NCBI RefSeq assembly: GCF_009451885.1
Contig: NZ_WIAO01000012.1
Span: forward strand, 79,362-143,361
DNA length: 64,000 bases
From: Glycomyces albidus
GTDB taxonomy: Bacteria; Actinomycetota; Actinomycetes; Mycobacteriales; Micromonosporaceae
Direction of reading: 5' to 3'
Below, in pieces: positions 1 to 9,186 of the stretch (position 1 is the stretch's first letter; each line of letters opens with the position of its first letter). A program made the position numbers and the translations under genes. The notes below the pieces were generated by a model. The model was not told the DNA's origin. It saw only the letters and a program-made list of their open reading frames with translations, and searched no databases.

Positions 1-216
1 GTCGGTGCCGTATCCGGCGGCGAAGACGGTCTCGGCGCCGCGGGTGACGACCGCCGACAGACCCGGCACGCCGGAGACGTCGACGAGTTCGGTCAGGTAG
101 GCGTCGAACGCATCGGGTGCCGCGGCGGTCTCGGCCCGCGCCGGGGCGGCGGGGGCGGCGATGGCGGCCGCGACGGCCAGCGCGGCTCCGATCAGCTTGG
201 GGACCTTGAGATTCAC
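1..216 (-). CDS. Secreted serine hydrolase (beta-lactamase-like), N-terminal part only
   Basis: The first 72 codons of a gene that runs off the left edge. It starts at a GTG (216-214). The product opens with a signal peptide: NLKVPK, a long Ala/Ile/Val core, and APARAE as the likely cleavage region. The mature part reads DAFDAYLTELVDVSGVPGLS followed by VVTRGAETVFAAGYG. This is the N-terminal pattern of the class C beta-lactamase/D-aminopeptidase family (PF00144), in which such proteins are exported serine hydrolases. The catalytic SxxK would lie beyond the edge, so the assignment rests on the leader and first strand only. The next gene on this strand starts about 1 kb away and is a regulator, so no partner is visible. 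Confidence 0.6.
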   Translation of the reverse strand, partial: MNLKVPKLIGAALAVAAAIAAPAAPARAETAAAPDAFDAYLTELVDVSGVPGLSAVVTRGAETVFAAGYGTD

Positions 217-361
217 AGGGTGGCTCCGTTCTTTCCGGGTTCCCCATGAACGCTATGGACGGATCGTCCCGCGAGCATCGGCAGAAAGTCGGGAACCACC
301 CCTGACGAAAGTCAGGTATCGGGACCGGCGGCCCTCGGCTGCGTCCGCTGCGGCCCGGCCG

Positions 362-1255
362 CTATTGAGCGCTGGCCTGTCGGTCGGGCCGGTCGGCGGC
401 GCGCCCGCGCGCCTCTGCCTCCCGGGTCGCCGCCCAGGATTCGAGGAGCGCGAACTTGTCGGCGGTGCCGGTGCCGGGCGGCGGGCTGTAGGCGACGATC
501 TGGAGGCCGGGGTCGCCGGCCATCTCGAACACGTCGAAGGCGACCTCGAGGACACCGACCTCGGGGTGGCGGAAGGACTTCACGCCGGTGCGGTGCAGGT
601 GGACGTCGTGCCCGGCCCAGTCGGTGCGGAACTGCGGGCTGCGGGTCGAGAGCTCGCCGATGAGGGCGGTCAGCTCCCGGTTGAGCGGGTCGCGTCCCGC
701 TTCGAGCCGGATGATCGCGGCGACGGTCCGGCGGGCGAGCTCCCAGTCGACGTAGAAGTCGCGGGCCCGCCGGTCGAGGAAGACGAACCGGGCGATGTTC
801 GGGGTGCCCTCGGTGTCGAAGTGCGGGGCGTACAGGGCCCGGCCCATGAGGTTGGCGGCGACGAGGTCCTGGGTCGCGTTGTGCACGATCGCGGGCACCG
901 ACATCGTGTCGAGGACCCGCTGCACCGAGGACCGCAGCGACCGCTCGGACGGCGCGTGGCGGCGCGCCGCCGACCGCGGCGCGGTGCGGGCGAGGTCGAA
1001 CAGGTACTCGCGCTCGGCCTCGTTCAACTGGAGCGCGCGGGCGACGGCGTCGAGGACGCCCGCCGAGGCGCCCCGGATGTTCCCGCGCTCGAGCCGCGTG
1101 TAGTAGTCGACGCTGATGTTCGCCAGCAGCGCGACCTCCTCGCGGCGCAGCCCCGGCACCCGCCGCTCCCCGACGTCGGGCAGCCCCGCCCGCGCGGGGG
1201 TGACGTTCGCACGGCGGGACACCAGGAAGTCCCGCACCTCGTCCTTCGAGCTCAT
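362..1255 (-). CDS. XRE-family regulator with MmyB-like ligand-binding domain
   Basis: 297 aa. Residues about 7-65 form a Cro/C1-type helix-turn-helix; RREEVALLANISVDYYTRLE is the recognition segment. The rest (AREYLFDLAR, then VPAIVHNATQDLVAANLMGR) matches the MmyB-like PAS-fold domain of actinobacterial regulators. These typically control a neighbouring short-chain dehydrogenase or other oxidoreductase and sense a small lipophilic ligand. It lies just downstream of an SDR gene on the same strand (about 50 bp apart), fitting a local regulator-target pair. The ATG at 1255 puts the HTH at the usual distance from the N-terminus. The ligand is unknown. Confidence 0.88.
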   Translation of the reverse strand: MSSKDEVRDFLVSRRANVTPARAGLPDVGERRVPGLRREEVALLANISVDYYTRLERGNIRGASAGVLDAVARALQLNEAEREYLFDLARTAPRSAARRHAPSERSLRSSVQRVLDTMSVPAIVHNATQDLVAANLMGRALYAPHFDTEGTPNIARFVFLDRRARDFYVDWELARRTVAAIIRLEAGRDPLNRELTALIGELSTRSPQFRTDWAGHDVHLHRTGVKSFRHPEVGVLEVAFDVFEMAGDPGLQIVAYSPPPGTGTADKFALLESWAATREAEARGRAADRPDRQASAQ

Positions 1256-1307
1256 GGATCAACCGTAGTTCGGCCCGGGCCCGCCCGGGAGGTACGCGCA
1301 GAACCCC

Positions 1308-2023
1308 TCAGGCCGGCGTGAGGCCCGTGTGCGCCGCGAGCCGCTCCAGCAGCGCGTCCTGGAACGCCGGGTCGAGCGCGGCCGGATGCGGCTGCCGGGT
1401 GCGGCGGTGGAACCAGTAGCCGCCGCTCCGCGGACGGATCTCCGAGGCCGGGGCGGTCGCGAGCCACTCCTGCGTGCGGTGGCCCTCCACGAGGCTGTCG
1501 GGCGCGCCGGGCCCGCCCATGCGCGTCGGCACCCAGCCCGGGTCGACCACGTGCGCCATCGCGTCCGGACGCCGCCCGGCCAGCGCCATCGCGAATGCGG
1601 TCACGTACAGCTTGCTGTCCTCGTACGAGCGGGCCGAATCGCGGTCGAAGTCGACGCCGTCCAGGTCGGCCGAGCCGGACAGGTGCATCCCGCTGCTGAG
1701 GAAGATCACGCGCTGGGCGGCGGAAGCAGCGCGGTGAGCGCGTACGGCGCGACGATGTTGACCGCGTGCACGCGCGAGCCCCGGTAGACGCCCGCGTTGT
1801 GGATCACCGCGTCGAACCGGCCGAACTTCCCGGCCTGCTCGGCGACCGACACGACCTCGTCCAGGGACGAGAGGTCCCCGTACACGCCGCCGTGCACCCC
1901 GCTCGGCATGTCGCTGCCCGTGCCGCGCACGTGCGCCACGACCTCGTGCCCCTCGCCCGCGAGCGTCTCGGCGGCCGCGAGCCCCAGTCCCGTCGATGCA
2001 CCGGTGATCAAGATGAGCGCCAT
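1308..2023 (-). pseudogene. Short-chain dehydrogenase/reductase, frameshifted
   Basis: Two reading frames together make one SDR. The first (from ATG 2023) carries the NAD(P)-binding TGASTGLG motif and the NAG motif in VIHNAGVY, then stops after TALLPPPSA. The second continues VIFLSSGMH, the YEDSK active-site segment and the DPGWVPTRMGG loop to a stop at 1308. The frames switch in the GC-rich run around 1714-1726. Joining them needs one extra base, so one base is missing relative to a working gene. Both halves are otherwise well conserved, so the lesion is recent or a base-calling error in a GCCGCC stretch. The divergent zinc alcohol dehydrogenase begins 165 bp away, and the XRE regulator follows on the same strand. 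Confidence 0.8.
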
Positions 2024-2188
2024 AGCGGCCAATCCTAAGCGGCGCTCCGCGCCGTGGGAGGCACGCACAAGGCCCCCCAGCGGCCCCGCCGACCGGATTC
2101 ACTTGGGACCGGCCCGGGGGGCCGTCCGCGGCGGCCGCACCGCCGCCGCCGACCGGCCCGCCAATTCGAACCACGAGCGAGGAATCCG

Positions 2189-3229
2189 ATGACTCTCGTC
2201 AATGCCTACATCGCCACCTCCGCAACCGAGCCGCTCGTCCGCGGGACGGTCGAGCGCCGCGAGGTCGGCCCGAACGACGTCCTGATCGACATCGAATGGG
2301 CCGGGATCTGCCACTCCGACATCCACACCGTCCGCGGCGACTGGGGCGAGATCCCCTACCCGATGACCGTCGGCCACGAGATCGCCGGCGTCGTCGCCGC
2401 GGTCGGCGCCGAGGTCACCCGCCACCGGGTCGGCGATCGCGTCGGCGTCGGCTGCATGGTCGGCTCCTGCCGCGAATGCGAGCAGTGCCTCGCCGGCAAC
2501 GAGCAGTACTGCCTCAAGGGCATGATCGGCACCTACAACGCCGTCGACGCCGACGGCACGATCACCCAGGGCGGCTACTCCGAGCAGATCGTCGTCGCCG
2601 AGGACTTCGTGCTCCGCGTCCCCGAGTCGATCCCCTTCGAGAAGGCCGCGCCGCTGCTGTGCGCGGGCATCACCACGTACTCGCCGCTGCGCCACTGGAA
2701 CGCCGGCCCCGGCAAGCGGGTCGCCGTCGTCGGCCTCGGCGGACTCGGCCACATGGCCGTCAAGTTCGCCCACGCCATGGGCGCCGAGGTCACGGTCCTG
2801 TCCCAGTCGCTGAAGAAGCGCGAGGACGGCCTGCGCATGGGCGCCGACCACTACCACGCCACCGGCGACCCGGACACCTTCGCGGCGCTGGCGGGCTCCT
2901 TCGACCTCATCGTCAACACCGTCAGCTCCGGCATCGACATCGGCGCCCACCTCGACCTGCTGAAGACCGACGGGACCCTGGTGAACGTCGGCGCCCCGTC
3001 CGAGCCGCTGCCGGTGCAGGTCTTCAGCCTCCTCATGGGCCGCAAGTCCTTCGCCGGATCGGCCATCGGCGGCATCGAGGAGACCCAGGAGATGCTCGAC
3101 TTCTGCGCCGAGCACGGCATCGCGCCCGAAGTCGAGGTCATCCCCGCCGACCGGATCAACGAAGCCTGGGAGCGGGTCCTGGCCTCCGACGTCCGCTACC
3201 GGTTCGTCATCGACGCCGGCACCATCTAG
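2189..3229 (+). CDS. Zinc-dependent NAD(P) alcohol dehydrogenase
   Basis: 346 aa, the usual size for medium-chain dehydrogenases of the YahK/cinnamyl-alcohol type. The catalytic zinc ligands are in GICHSDIH and GHEIAG. The structural zinc cysteines form the cluster CRECEQC...C. The Rossmann motif is VVGLGGLGH. It should reduce aldehydes to alcohols with NADPH, or the reverse, in the cytoplasm. The start at 2189 follows GAGCGAGGA. An in-frame start further upstream would add a low-complexity Pro/Arg leader and is unlikely. It diverges from the broken SDR and may share a promoter region with it; both could respond to the nearby XRE regulator. Confidence 0.88.
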   Translation: MTLVNAYIATSATEPLVRGTVERREVGPNDVLIDIEWAGICHSDIHTVRGDWGEIPYPMTVGHEIAGVVAAVGAEVTRHRVGDRVGVGCMVGSCRECEQCLAGNEQYCLKGMIGTYNAVDADGTITQGGYSEQIVVAEDFVLRVPESIPFEKAAPLLCAGITTYSPLRHWNAGPGKRVAVVGLGGLGHMAVKFAHAMGAEVTVLSQSLKKREDGLRMGADHYHATGDPDTFAALAGSFDLIVNTVSSGIDIGAHLDLLKTDGTLVNVGAPSEPLPVQVFSLLMGRKSFAGSAIGGIEETQEMLDFCAEHGIAPEVEVIPADRINEAWERVLASDVRYRFVIDAGTI

Positions 3230-3319
3230 CGCCCGCCCGGCGACACGGCCGCACCTGGACGCTCCGCCGGGGGCGCGCGATGGGATCCTGGACCGGCGAT
3301 CCAACGACGAGGAGAACCC

Positions 3320-4435
3320 ATGAAGCTCCGGAACCTCCCGCCGCTCGCGCTGGCCGCGGCGGTCGGTGTCGCGCTGACCGCCTGCAGCCCTTCGGAACCG
3401 GAACCGGAGGAGTCCGCACCGGAGTCCGCGTCGCCGTCGGCGCCCCCGACGTCCGAGGCCGCCCCGGCCGCCGTGCTCCCGACGGGCGAGCCGCAGGTCC
3501 TCGCCACCGGCCTCGACGTCCCGTGGTCGGTGGCCTTCCTCGGCGAGACCGCCCTCATCAGCAGCCGCGACGACGGCGACGTCCTGGAGCTCCTGCCCGA
3601 CGGCGGCACGCGCGTGATCGGCACCGTCGACGGCGTCGTGCACGACGGCGAGTCCGGCCTGCTCGGCCTCGCCGTCGACGACCAGGGCCGGCTCTACGCC
3701 TACTCGACCGGCGAGGACGGCAACCGCATCGAACGCTACGGCTTCACCGGCGAACCCGGCTCCCTCGCCCTCGGCACCGGCGAGACCCTGCTCGAGGGGA
3801 TCCCCGCCGCGTCCTACCACGACGGCGGCCGCATCGCGATCGGTCCCGACGGGATGCTCTACGCCGCCACCGGCGACGCCGGGAACCCCGACGACGCCCA
3901 GGACCTCGACAGCCTCGGCGGGAAGATCCTGCGCATGACCCTCGACGGGGCCGTCCCCGAGGACAACCCGTTCGCCGGGTCGCTCGTCTACAGCTACGGC
4001 CACCGCAACCCGCAGGGGATCGCCTGGGCCGCCGACGGGACCATGTTCGCCGCCGAGTTCGGCCAGAACACCTGGGACGAGCTGAACATCGTCGAGCCGG
4101 GCGGCAACTACGGCTGGCCCGAGGTGGAGGGCATCGCCGAGGAGGGGGACTTCATCGACCCCGTCCAGCAGTGGAGCCCCGAGGAGGCGAGCCCGAGCGG
4201 CATCGCGGTCGTCGAAGGCACGGTCTTCATCGCCAACCTGCGCGGCGAGGTGCTGCGTGCCGTCCCCGTCGCCGACCCCGGCACCGCCACCGAGTACTAC
4301 GCGGGCGAGTTCGGGCGCATCCGCGCCGTCACCGCCTCGCCCGGCGGGGACCTGTGGTTCACCACCAGCAACACCGACGGCCGCGGCGACCCGAGCGGCG
4401 ACGACGACCGCCTCGTCGGCGTCGAGGTCGGTTGA
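3320..4435 (+). CDS. Lipoprotein, PQQ-type sugar (sorbosone/glucose) dehydrogenase-like
   Basis: 371 aa. The N-terminus is a lipoprotein signal peptide ending in the lipobox LTAC-S (residues about 20-24), followed by a Glu/Pro/Ser-rich linker of about 40 residues. The remainder is a six-bladed beta-propeller of the glucose/sorbosone dehydrogenase family (PF07995). Typical motifs are VPWSVAFLG, GESGLLGLAV, GSLGGKILR and YGHRNPQGIAW, the last being the family hallmark. Such proteins sit on the outer face of the membrane and oxidise sugars using PQQ. Whether this host makes PQQ cannot be judged here. RBS GGAGAACCC precedes the ATG. It is followed 77 bp later by the GH127 gene, which seems to have its own control region. 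Confidence 0.85.
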   Translation: MKLRNLPPLALAAAVGVALTACSPSEPEPEESAPESASPSAPPTSEAAPAAVLPTGEPQVLATGLDVPWSVAFLGETALISSRDDGDVLELLPDGGTRVIGTVDGVVHDGESGLLGLAVDDQGRLYAYSTGEDGNRIERYGFTGEPGSLALGTGETLLEGIPAASYHDGGRIAIGPDGMLYAATGDAGNPDDAQDLDSLGGKILRMTLDGAVPEDNPFAGSLVYSYGHRNPQGIAWAADGTMFAAEFGQNTWDELNIVEPGGNYGWPEVEGIAEEGDFIDPVQQWSPEEASPSGIAVVEGTVFIANLRGEVLRAVPVADPGTATEYYAGEFGRIRAVTASPGGDLWFTTSNTDGRGDPSGDDDRLVGVEVG

Positions 4436-4449
4436 GGCGCGCGATCGGG

Positions 4450-4478
4450 TAGATTGTCGACGTACATTTACCGATACA
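4450..4478 (+). promoter_or_regulatory. Candidate -10 and operator upstream of the GH127 gene
   Basis: The 77-bp gap holds TAGATT (4450-4455), a possible -10. The imperfect palindrome TTGTCGACGTACA follows directly, then TTTACCGATACA (4467-4478). The last motif recurs in inverted orientation upstream of the GH42 gene (54619-54632). A repressor site just after the -10 matches the layout of other hydrolase promoters in this window. No convincing -35 is visible, so promoter status is inferred. Confidence 0.4.
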
Positions 4479-4512
4479 CACGCCCCTTGCAGGGACGACC
4501 CAGAAGGACCCC

Positions 4513-6783
4513 ATGCACGCCTTCCCGCTCTCCCGCGTCACGCTGCTCGACGGCCCGTTCGCCCGCGCCGTCCGCACCGACCTCGACTACGTCCTCGCCC
4601 TCGACCCCGACCGGCTCCTCGCCCCGTTCCTGCGCGAAGCCGGCCTCGAACCGCGCGCCGCGAGCTACGGCAACTGGGAGGACTCCGGCCTCGACGGCCA
4701 CATCGGCGGCCACTGCCTCTCCGCGCTCGCCCTCCTGGCCGTCGCGACCGGCGAGCCCGAACCGCGGCGGCGGCTCGACCGCATGGTCGCCGAACTCGCC
4801 CGCGCCCAGGACGCCCTCGGTACCGGCTACATCGGCGGCGTCCCCGGCGGCGCGGCCCTCTTCGAGAGCCTGCGCGGCGGCCGCGGCGTCCGCTCCCTCG
4901 GCTCCAGCGACCACTGGGTCCCCTGGTACAACCTGCACAAGACCTTCGCCGGCCTCATCGACGCCCACCGCCTTCTCGGCCACGAGCAGGCCCTGGACGT
5001 GGTGGTCCGCCTCGCCGACTGGTGGCTCGACATCGCCGCCACGATCGACGACGACGCCTTCGAAGCCATGCTCGACACCGAGTTCGGGGGCATGAACGAG
5101 GCGTTCGCCGACCTCGCCGCGACCACCGGCCGCACCGACTACGGCGACATGGCGGTCCGCTTCTCCCACCGCGCGATCCTCGACCCGCTCCTGGAGCGCC
5201 GCGACGACCTCACCGGGCGCCACGCCAACACCCAGATCCCCAAGGCCGTCGGGTACGCCGCCACCGCCGCCCTCCGCGGCGATTCGCAGCTCATGGAAGC
5301 CGCCCGGTACTTCTGGCGCGAAGTCGTCGAGCGCCGCACGGTCGCCAACGGCGGCAACTCGGTCCGCGAGCACTTCCACGCCCCCGACGACTGCTCGACC
5401 ATGATCGAGGACCGCGAGGGCCCCGAGAGCTGCAACACCTACAACATGCTGAAGCTGACCCTGCGGCTCGCCGAGGCCGGCCTCGAACCGGCCCACTTCG
5501 ACTTCGTCGAACGCGCCGTCCTCAACCACCAGCTCGCCTCCCAGCACCCCGAGCACGGCGGCCTCGTCTACTTCACCTCGATGCGCCCGCGCCACTACCG
5601 CGTCTACTCCCAGCCCGACCTCGGCATGTGGTGCTGCGTCGGCACCGGCATCGAAGCCCAGGCCAAGTACGGCGAGTTCGTCTTCGGCGAGCACGAGGGC
5701 GCCCTCGCGGTCAACCTCTACATCCCCGCGGTCCTCGACGCCCCCGAGTTCGGCGGCCGCGTCCGCCTCGACACCGACTTCCCCGCGAGCGAGGCCGTCC
5801 GCCTCACGTTCGACCTGGACGAGCCGGGCACGTTCACCCTCCGCCTGCGCGTCCCGGGCTGGAGCGGCGGCCTGACCGGCCTCACCGTCAACGGCGCGGC
5901 GGTACAAGGCGAACCCGTGCCCGGCGCCGTCCTCATCGAACGGACCTGGCAGCGGGGCGACCAGGTCGCCTTCGCACTTCCGCTGCGGCTCAAGGCCGAA
6001 CGCCTCCCCGACGGCTCGCCCTGGCAGGCGTACTTCGCCGGCCCCGTGCTCCTGGCAGCCCGGACCGGCGACGACCACCTCGACGGCCTCCTCGCCGACG
6101 ACAGCCGCATGGGCCACGTCGCCCGCGGCCCGCTCTACGGCTTCGCCGACGTCCCGATCGTCGCGGACCTCCCTGCCGATGAGGTCCTCACCCGCCAAGG
6201 GCCGCTTCGCTACCGGCTCGCCACCGCGGACCCGGCCGGCGAGGTCGAACTCGTGCCCTTCCACGAGCTGCACGACAGCCGCTACACCGTCTACTGGCCC
6301 GTCGCCGAGCCCTCCCGAACGGCGCAGCGGCGCACGGAACTGGCCGCGGCCGACCGCGGCTCCCTGGCCCTCGACCGCATGACCGTCGACCAAGTCGCCT
6401 TCGGCGAGCAGCAGCCCGAGAGCGACCACGGCTTCCGCGGCGAGGCCACCGCCGTCGCGGTCGACCCCGACGGCCGCCGCTCCCGCTCGACCACCGCCAG
6501 CATGGCCGTCACCCTCAAGGACCCCGACCGCCTCGGCCAGAGCCTGCGCATCGGCTACCGCCTCGCCGGCGGCCCGGCCGCCGTCGCGGTGCGCGTGGAC
6601 GGCGTCCTCATCGCCGAGGCCCGCTGGGAGGACGGCCTCGAGTCCTTCGACGTCGACTACGGTCTGCCCGAAGCTGTCCGAGCGCAGCGCGCCGAGGCGC
6701 TCGACCTCGAGTTCACCGCCCTGGACGGCCTCCCGACCCCGGCGATCACCACGGTCCGCCTGATCCGCTGGATCACGCCGTGA
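4513..6783 (+). CDS. GH127 beta-L-arabinofuranosidase, cytoplasmic
   Basis: 756 aa, within the DUF1680/GH127 range. No signal peptide, so it acts inside the cell on imported arabino-oligosaccharides. The zinc/cysteine active site of this family is present. E305 and C307 lie in ESCNTYNM, and C374-C375 in MWCCVGTG. These align with Glu338, Cys340, Cys417 and Cys418 of HypBA1, where Cys417 is the nucleophile. The N-terminal half is an alpha/alpha barrel (GNWEDSGLDGHIGGH, WYNLHKTFAGL). Beta-sandwich domains follow, with LRLRVPGWS typical of the second. A C-terminal extension from about residue 600 resembles the added domain of GH127/GH146 enzymes. RBS AGAAGGACC precedes the ATG. Substrate linkage within the family is inferred. 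Confidence 0.9.
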   Translation: MHAFPLSRVTLLDGPFARAVRTDLDYVLALDPDRLLAPFLREAGLEPRAASYGNWEDSGLDGHIGGHCLSALALLAVATGEPEPRRRLDRMVAELARAQDALGTGYIGGVPGGAALFESLRGGRGVRSLGSSDHWVPWYNLHKTFAGLIDAHRLLGHEQALDVVVRLADWWLDIAATIDDDAFEAMLDTEFGGMNEAFADLAATTGRTDYGDMAVRFSHRAILDPLLERRDDLTGRHANTQIPKAVGYAATAALRGDSQLMEAARYFWREVVERRTVANGGNSVREHFHAPDDCSTMIEDREGPESCNTYNMLKLTLRLAEAGLEPAHFDFVERAVLNHQLASQHPEHGGLVYFTSMRPRHYRVYSQPDLGMWCCVGTGIEAQAKYGEFVFGEHEGALAVNLYIPAVLDAPEFGGRVRLDTDFPASEAVRLTFDLDEPGTFTLRLRVPGWSGGLTGLTVNGAAVQGEPVPGAVLIERTWQRGDQVAFALPLRLKAERLPDGSPWQAYFAGPVLLAARTGDDHLDGLLADDSRMGHVARGPLYGFADVPIVADLPADEVLTRQGPLRYRLATADPAGEVELVPFHELHDSRYTVYWPVAEPSRTAQRRTELAAADRGSLALDRMTVDQVAFGEQQPESDHGFRGEATAVAVDPDGRRSRSTTASMAVTLKDPDRLGQSLRIGYRLAGGPAAVAVRVDGVLIAEARWEDGLESFDVDYGLPEAVRAQRAEALDLEFTALDGLPTPAITTVRLIRWITP

Positions 6784-6785
6784 CC

Positions 6786-6826
6786 GCAGCGGCCCGGGCC
6801 CGGGCGTGCCGCGCCCGGGCCGCTGC
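6786..6826. terminator. GC-rich hairpin between convergent genes
   Basis: Perfect 14-bp arms GCAGCGGCCCGGGC (6786-6799) and GCCCGGGCCGCTGC (6813-6826) around a 13-nt loop. It begins 3 bp after the GH127 stop and lies 33 bp from the stop of the opposing gene. It probably ends transcription from both sides; no U-tract is present. Confidence 0.7.
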
Positions 6827-6858
6827 CGCCGACGACCGCCGAGGGCCAGACGCGCCGG

Positions 6859-8376
6859 CTACTCCTGCTCGTACTCCGCCGGGTCGTAGACCGGCGCCGG
6901 CAGCGACGCCGCGAGTGCGATCAGATCCTCGTACGCGAGTCCCTCGATGTCGCCCTCGAACATCGTGCTGAACTCGACGGCCCACCCGGCGGGGTCGAAG
7001 ACCACGACCCAGTAGGAGCGGTTCTCGCCGACGCCGAACGTCCGGGTCGCCACGGTCCGTCCGTCGACCTGCGTCTCCTCGCAGGTGTCGTCCTTGTCGT
7101 CGCCCGGTCCGCCGCAGTCCACCAGGTACGGCTCCGGGCTCGCCCCTTCCGGGGGGAGGCCGGGGAGCCACCCGCCGGGAAGGTAGTACGTCACCGTCGC
7201 GGACACGTCGTACCCGTCGGCGTACGGGTACGGCAGGTAGAGCGAGCCGTCGTACGCCCGGATGACGGAACCCGATCCCGCCTCCCGCTGCACGGCGCCC
7301 GCGCTGAAGAGATCGGTGCCCGGGTGCGCCGCGTCGATCACCGCGACCGCCGCGTCGATGCTGGCCTGCATGTCCGCCTCGGCCCCGGCCTCCCAGCCCT
7401 CGTCGTACCCCGGGCCGGCGGGGATCTCGAGCAGGTCGTCGGCGGGGGCGAGTTCGCTGGTGTCGTACTCGAACTGCGGCATCGCGAGCATCGCCTCGGT
7501 GAGGTCGTCCACGCTCAACTCGCGGCCCTGGCCCGCGCAGTCGAGGTCCCATGAGGACCGCAGCGCCGACCCGTTCGGGTACACCACCGCCGCCTCCAGG
7601 GCGCAGCCGTGGTCCGCGATCATCAGCGTGCGGCCGTCCTCGAGCTCGTCGCTGGAGAACGCGGGGGCTTCGTCGGTCCAGGACGCCTCGTCCGAGATGA
7701 GGTGCTGCGGGAACCCGACGTCGCCGGTCGGCCCGGGCTCGGCGGTCCATCCGCCGGGCTGGAGCGCGGTGATCGTGAACGAGGGCTGCTCGGCCTCCTC
7801 GTCGCCGTCGGTCGCCCGGTAGCCGCGCAGGTACACCTGGCCGCCGGCCGCCGGCGAGTCCCAGCTCATGAACTGCAGCGGCTCGTCATAGAAGTCCAGT
7901 TCGGAGAGTGCCTCGTAGTAGCCGATGCCGAACTCCTCCATGGCGGCCGCGATCTGGCCCTCCGAGGGGCGCGGGCGGTCGAGGGCGCCGTCGTCGAGGA
8001 AGCCGGCGTCGACGGCGAGGGCGCCGAAGGCCGCCTCGGCGGCCTCGTCGAGATCGGCCGGGAGGTCGTCCCACTCGTCCGCGTCGCGCTCCGGCGGGTA
8101 CCCGGCCGTGGCCGGGTCGAAGTCGAACGGTTCGCCTGGGGGGAACCCCTGGTGCTCGGGCTCGTCGACCGGGTCGAACACGCCGGCCGAGAACGCGAGA
8201 ACGGCGGCGACGGCCGCGATCCCCGCCGTGGTCGCGCCGCCGAGGACGGCGCGGTGGCGGCGGCGGGCGCGGTAGCCGTCGCGCATGATCGAGTCGAGGT
8301 CGAGCGGCGCCTCCCGCGGGGTCGTGTCGGGGCGGGCCTGGCGGAACAGGGTTCCGGTGTCGTCTTGCGGTTGCAT
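6859..8376 (-). CDS. Membrane-anchored protein paired with a SigE-family sigma factor
   Basis: 505 aa. The first 40 residues are cytoplasmic and basic near the membrane (YRARRRHR). A single transmembrane helix spans about 43-67, and the remaining roughly 435 residues are an acidic extracytoplasmic region rich in Asp, Glu, Pro and Tyr. There is no zinc HxxxCxxC anti-sigma motif. The ectodomain appears to hold two similar halves: FDFYDEPLQFM...GGWTAEPG and YDGSLYLPYPYADG...PGGWLPGLP, each followed by a Cys-containing strand and a W-V-F segment. The ATG is 18 bp after the sigma factor stop, with RBS AAGGAAGA. In this sigma group the cotranscribed membrane protein is the expected regulator or sensor, but no anti-sigma domain can be named from sequence. 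Confidence 0.7.
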   Translation of the reverse strand: MQPQDDTGTLFRQARPDTTPREAPLDLDSIMRDGYRARRRHRAVLGGATTAGIAAVAAVLAFSAGVFDPVDEPEHQGFPPGEPFDFDPATAGYPPERDADEWDDLPADLDEAAEAAFGALAVDAGFLDDGALDRPRPSEGQIAAAMEEFGIGYYEALSELDFYDEPLQFMSWDSPAAGGQVYLRGYRATDGDEEAEQPSFTITALQPGGWTAEPGPTGDVGFPQHLISDEASWTDEAPAFSSDELEDGRTLMIADHGCALEAAVVYPNGSALRSSWDLDCAGQGRELSVDDLTEAMLAMPQFEYDTSELAPADDLLEIPAGPGYDEGWEAGAEADMQASIDAAVAVIDAAHPGTDLFSAGAVQREAGSGSVIRAYDGSLYLPYPYADGYDVSATVTYYLPGGWLPGLPPEGASPEPYLVDCGGPGDDKDDTCEETQVDGRTVATRTFGVGENRSYWVVVFDPAGWAVEFSTMFEGDIEGLAYEDLIALAASLPAPVYDPAEYEQE

Positions 8377-8394
8377 GTCGTCGTCTTCCTTCAG

Positions 8395-8907
8395 CTATGC
8401 CCGGACCGGCGCGAGCGAGTCGCCGAGGAACTCGCGCATCTTGCTCAAACCCTTGGCGCACTGGCTCTTCACGGTCCCGGTGGAGCAGCCCATGGCCTCG
8501 GCCGTGTCGTCCACGGACAGGTCCTCCCAGTACCGCAGCACCAGCGTCGCCCGCTGCCGCGGCGGCAGCCGGTCCAGCGCCGCGACGACCGCCAGCCGGA
8601 GGTCGACGCCCTCCTGCGGGGGGTCGAGCCGCGCCGCCGGGACCTCGTCGCTGGTGCGCTCGCGGCGCACCCATGCCAGGCGGCGGTGCGAGAGGTAGAC
8701 GTTGACGACGATCCTGCGCACGTAGGCCGGGGCGCCGACCGGGTCCACCCGCTTCCAGACCGCGAACGCCTTCGTCAGGGCCTTCTGGACGATGTCGTCG
8801 GCCTCGTACCAGTCCCCGGACAGCAGGTACGCCTGCCGTCTCAGGTTGTCGCGCTGGGCCAGCGCGAACGACCGGAACTCGGCCTCTTGCTGCTCCTTGC
8901 TCTTCAC
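8395..8907 (-). CDS. SigE-family ECF RNA polymerase sigma factor
   Basis: 170 aa from GTG 8907, preceded by AAAGAGG. An upstream ATG would add 24 residues without an RBS. Region 2 reads LSGDWYEADDIVQKALTKAF; region 4 reads LPPRQRATLVLRYWEDLSVD with the HTH DTAEAMGCSTGTVKSQ. This is the actinobacterial SigE/TIGR02983 ECF pattern, including the YVRRIVVN segment. It directs transcription of a small regulon, probably including its own operon. The membrane-anchored gene follows 18 bp downstream, so the two form a sigma/regulator operon. Confidence 0.9.
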   Translation of the reverse strand: MKSKEQQEAEFRSFALAQRDNLRRQAYLLSGDWYEADDIVQKALTKAFAVWKRVDPVGAPAYVRRIVVNVYLSHRRLAWVRRERTSDEVPAARLDPPQEGVDLRLAVVAALDRLPPRQRATLVLRYWEDLSVDDTAEAMGCSTGTVKSQCAKGLSKMREFLGDSLAPVRA

Positions 8908-9186
8908 AGGGCCTCTTTCAGATGACGGGTATGGGGGCCGCGCCCCGCCGATGTGAGTGGATGCGGCGGAACCCGGCAACGTTCATAGGTGGGCGCCTCG
9001 AAATCCGGTTGCCCGTCATCCGACCCGACCGAGTGTGGCCTCCCGCCGCCAGTGCCGGTCCGCGGTCCCCGCCCCGCCGGCCGGGCCGTCGGCGTGACGG
9101 CTCTCACGGCGCGGAGGTGTCAGGTTTCCGGCGGGCACCGCGGTCAAGTGTGGAAACCGGGAACCGAACGGAAGGACCAAGAAGCC

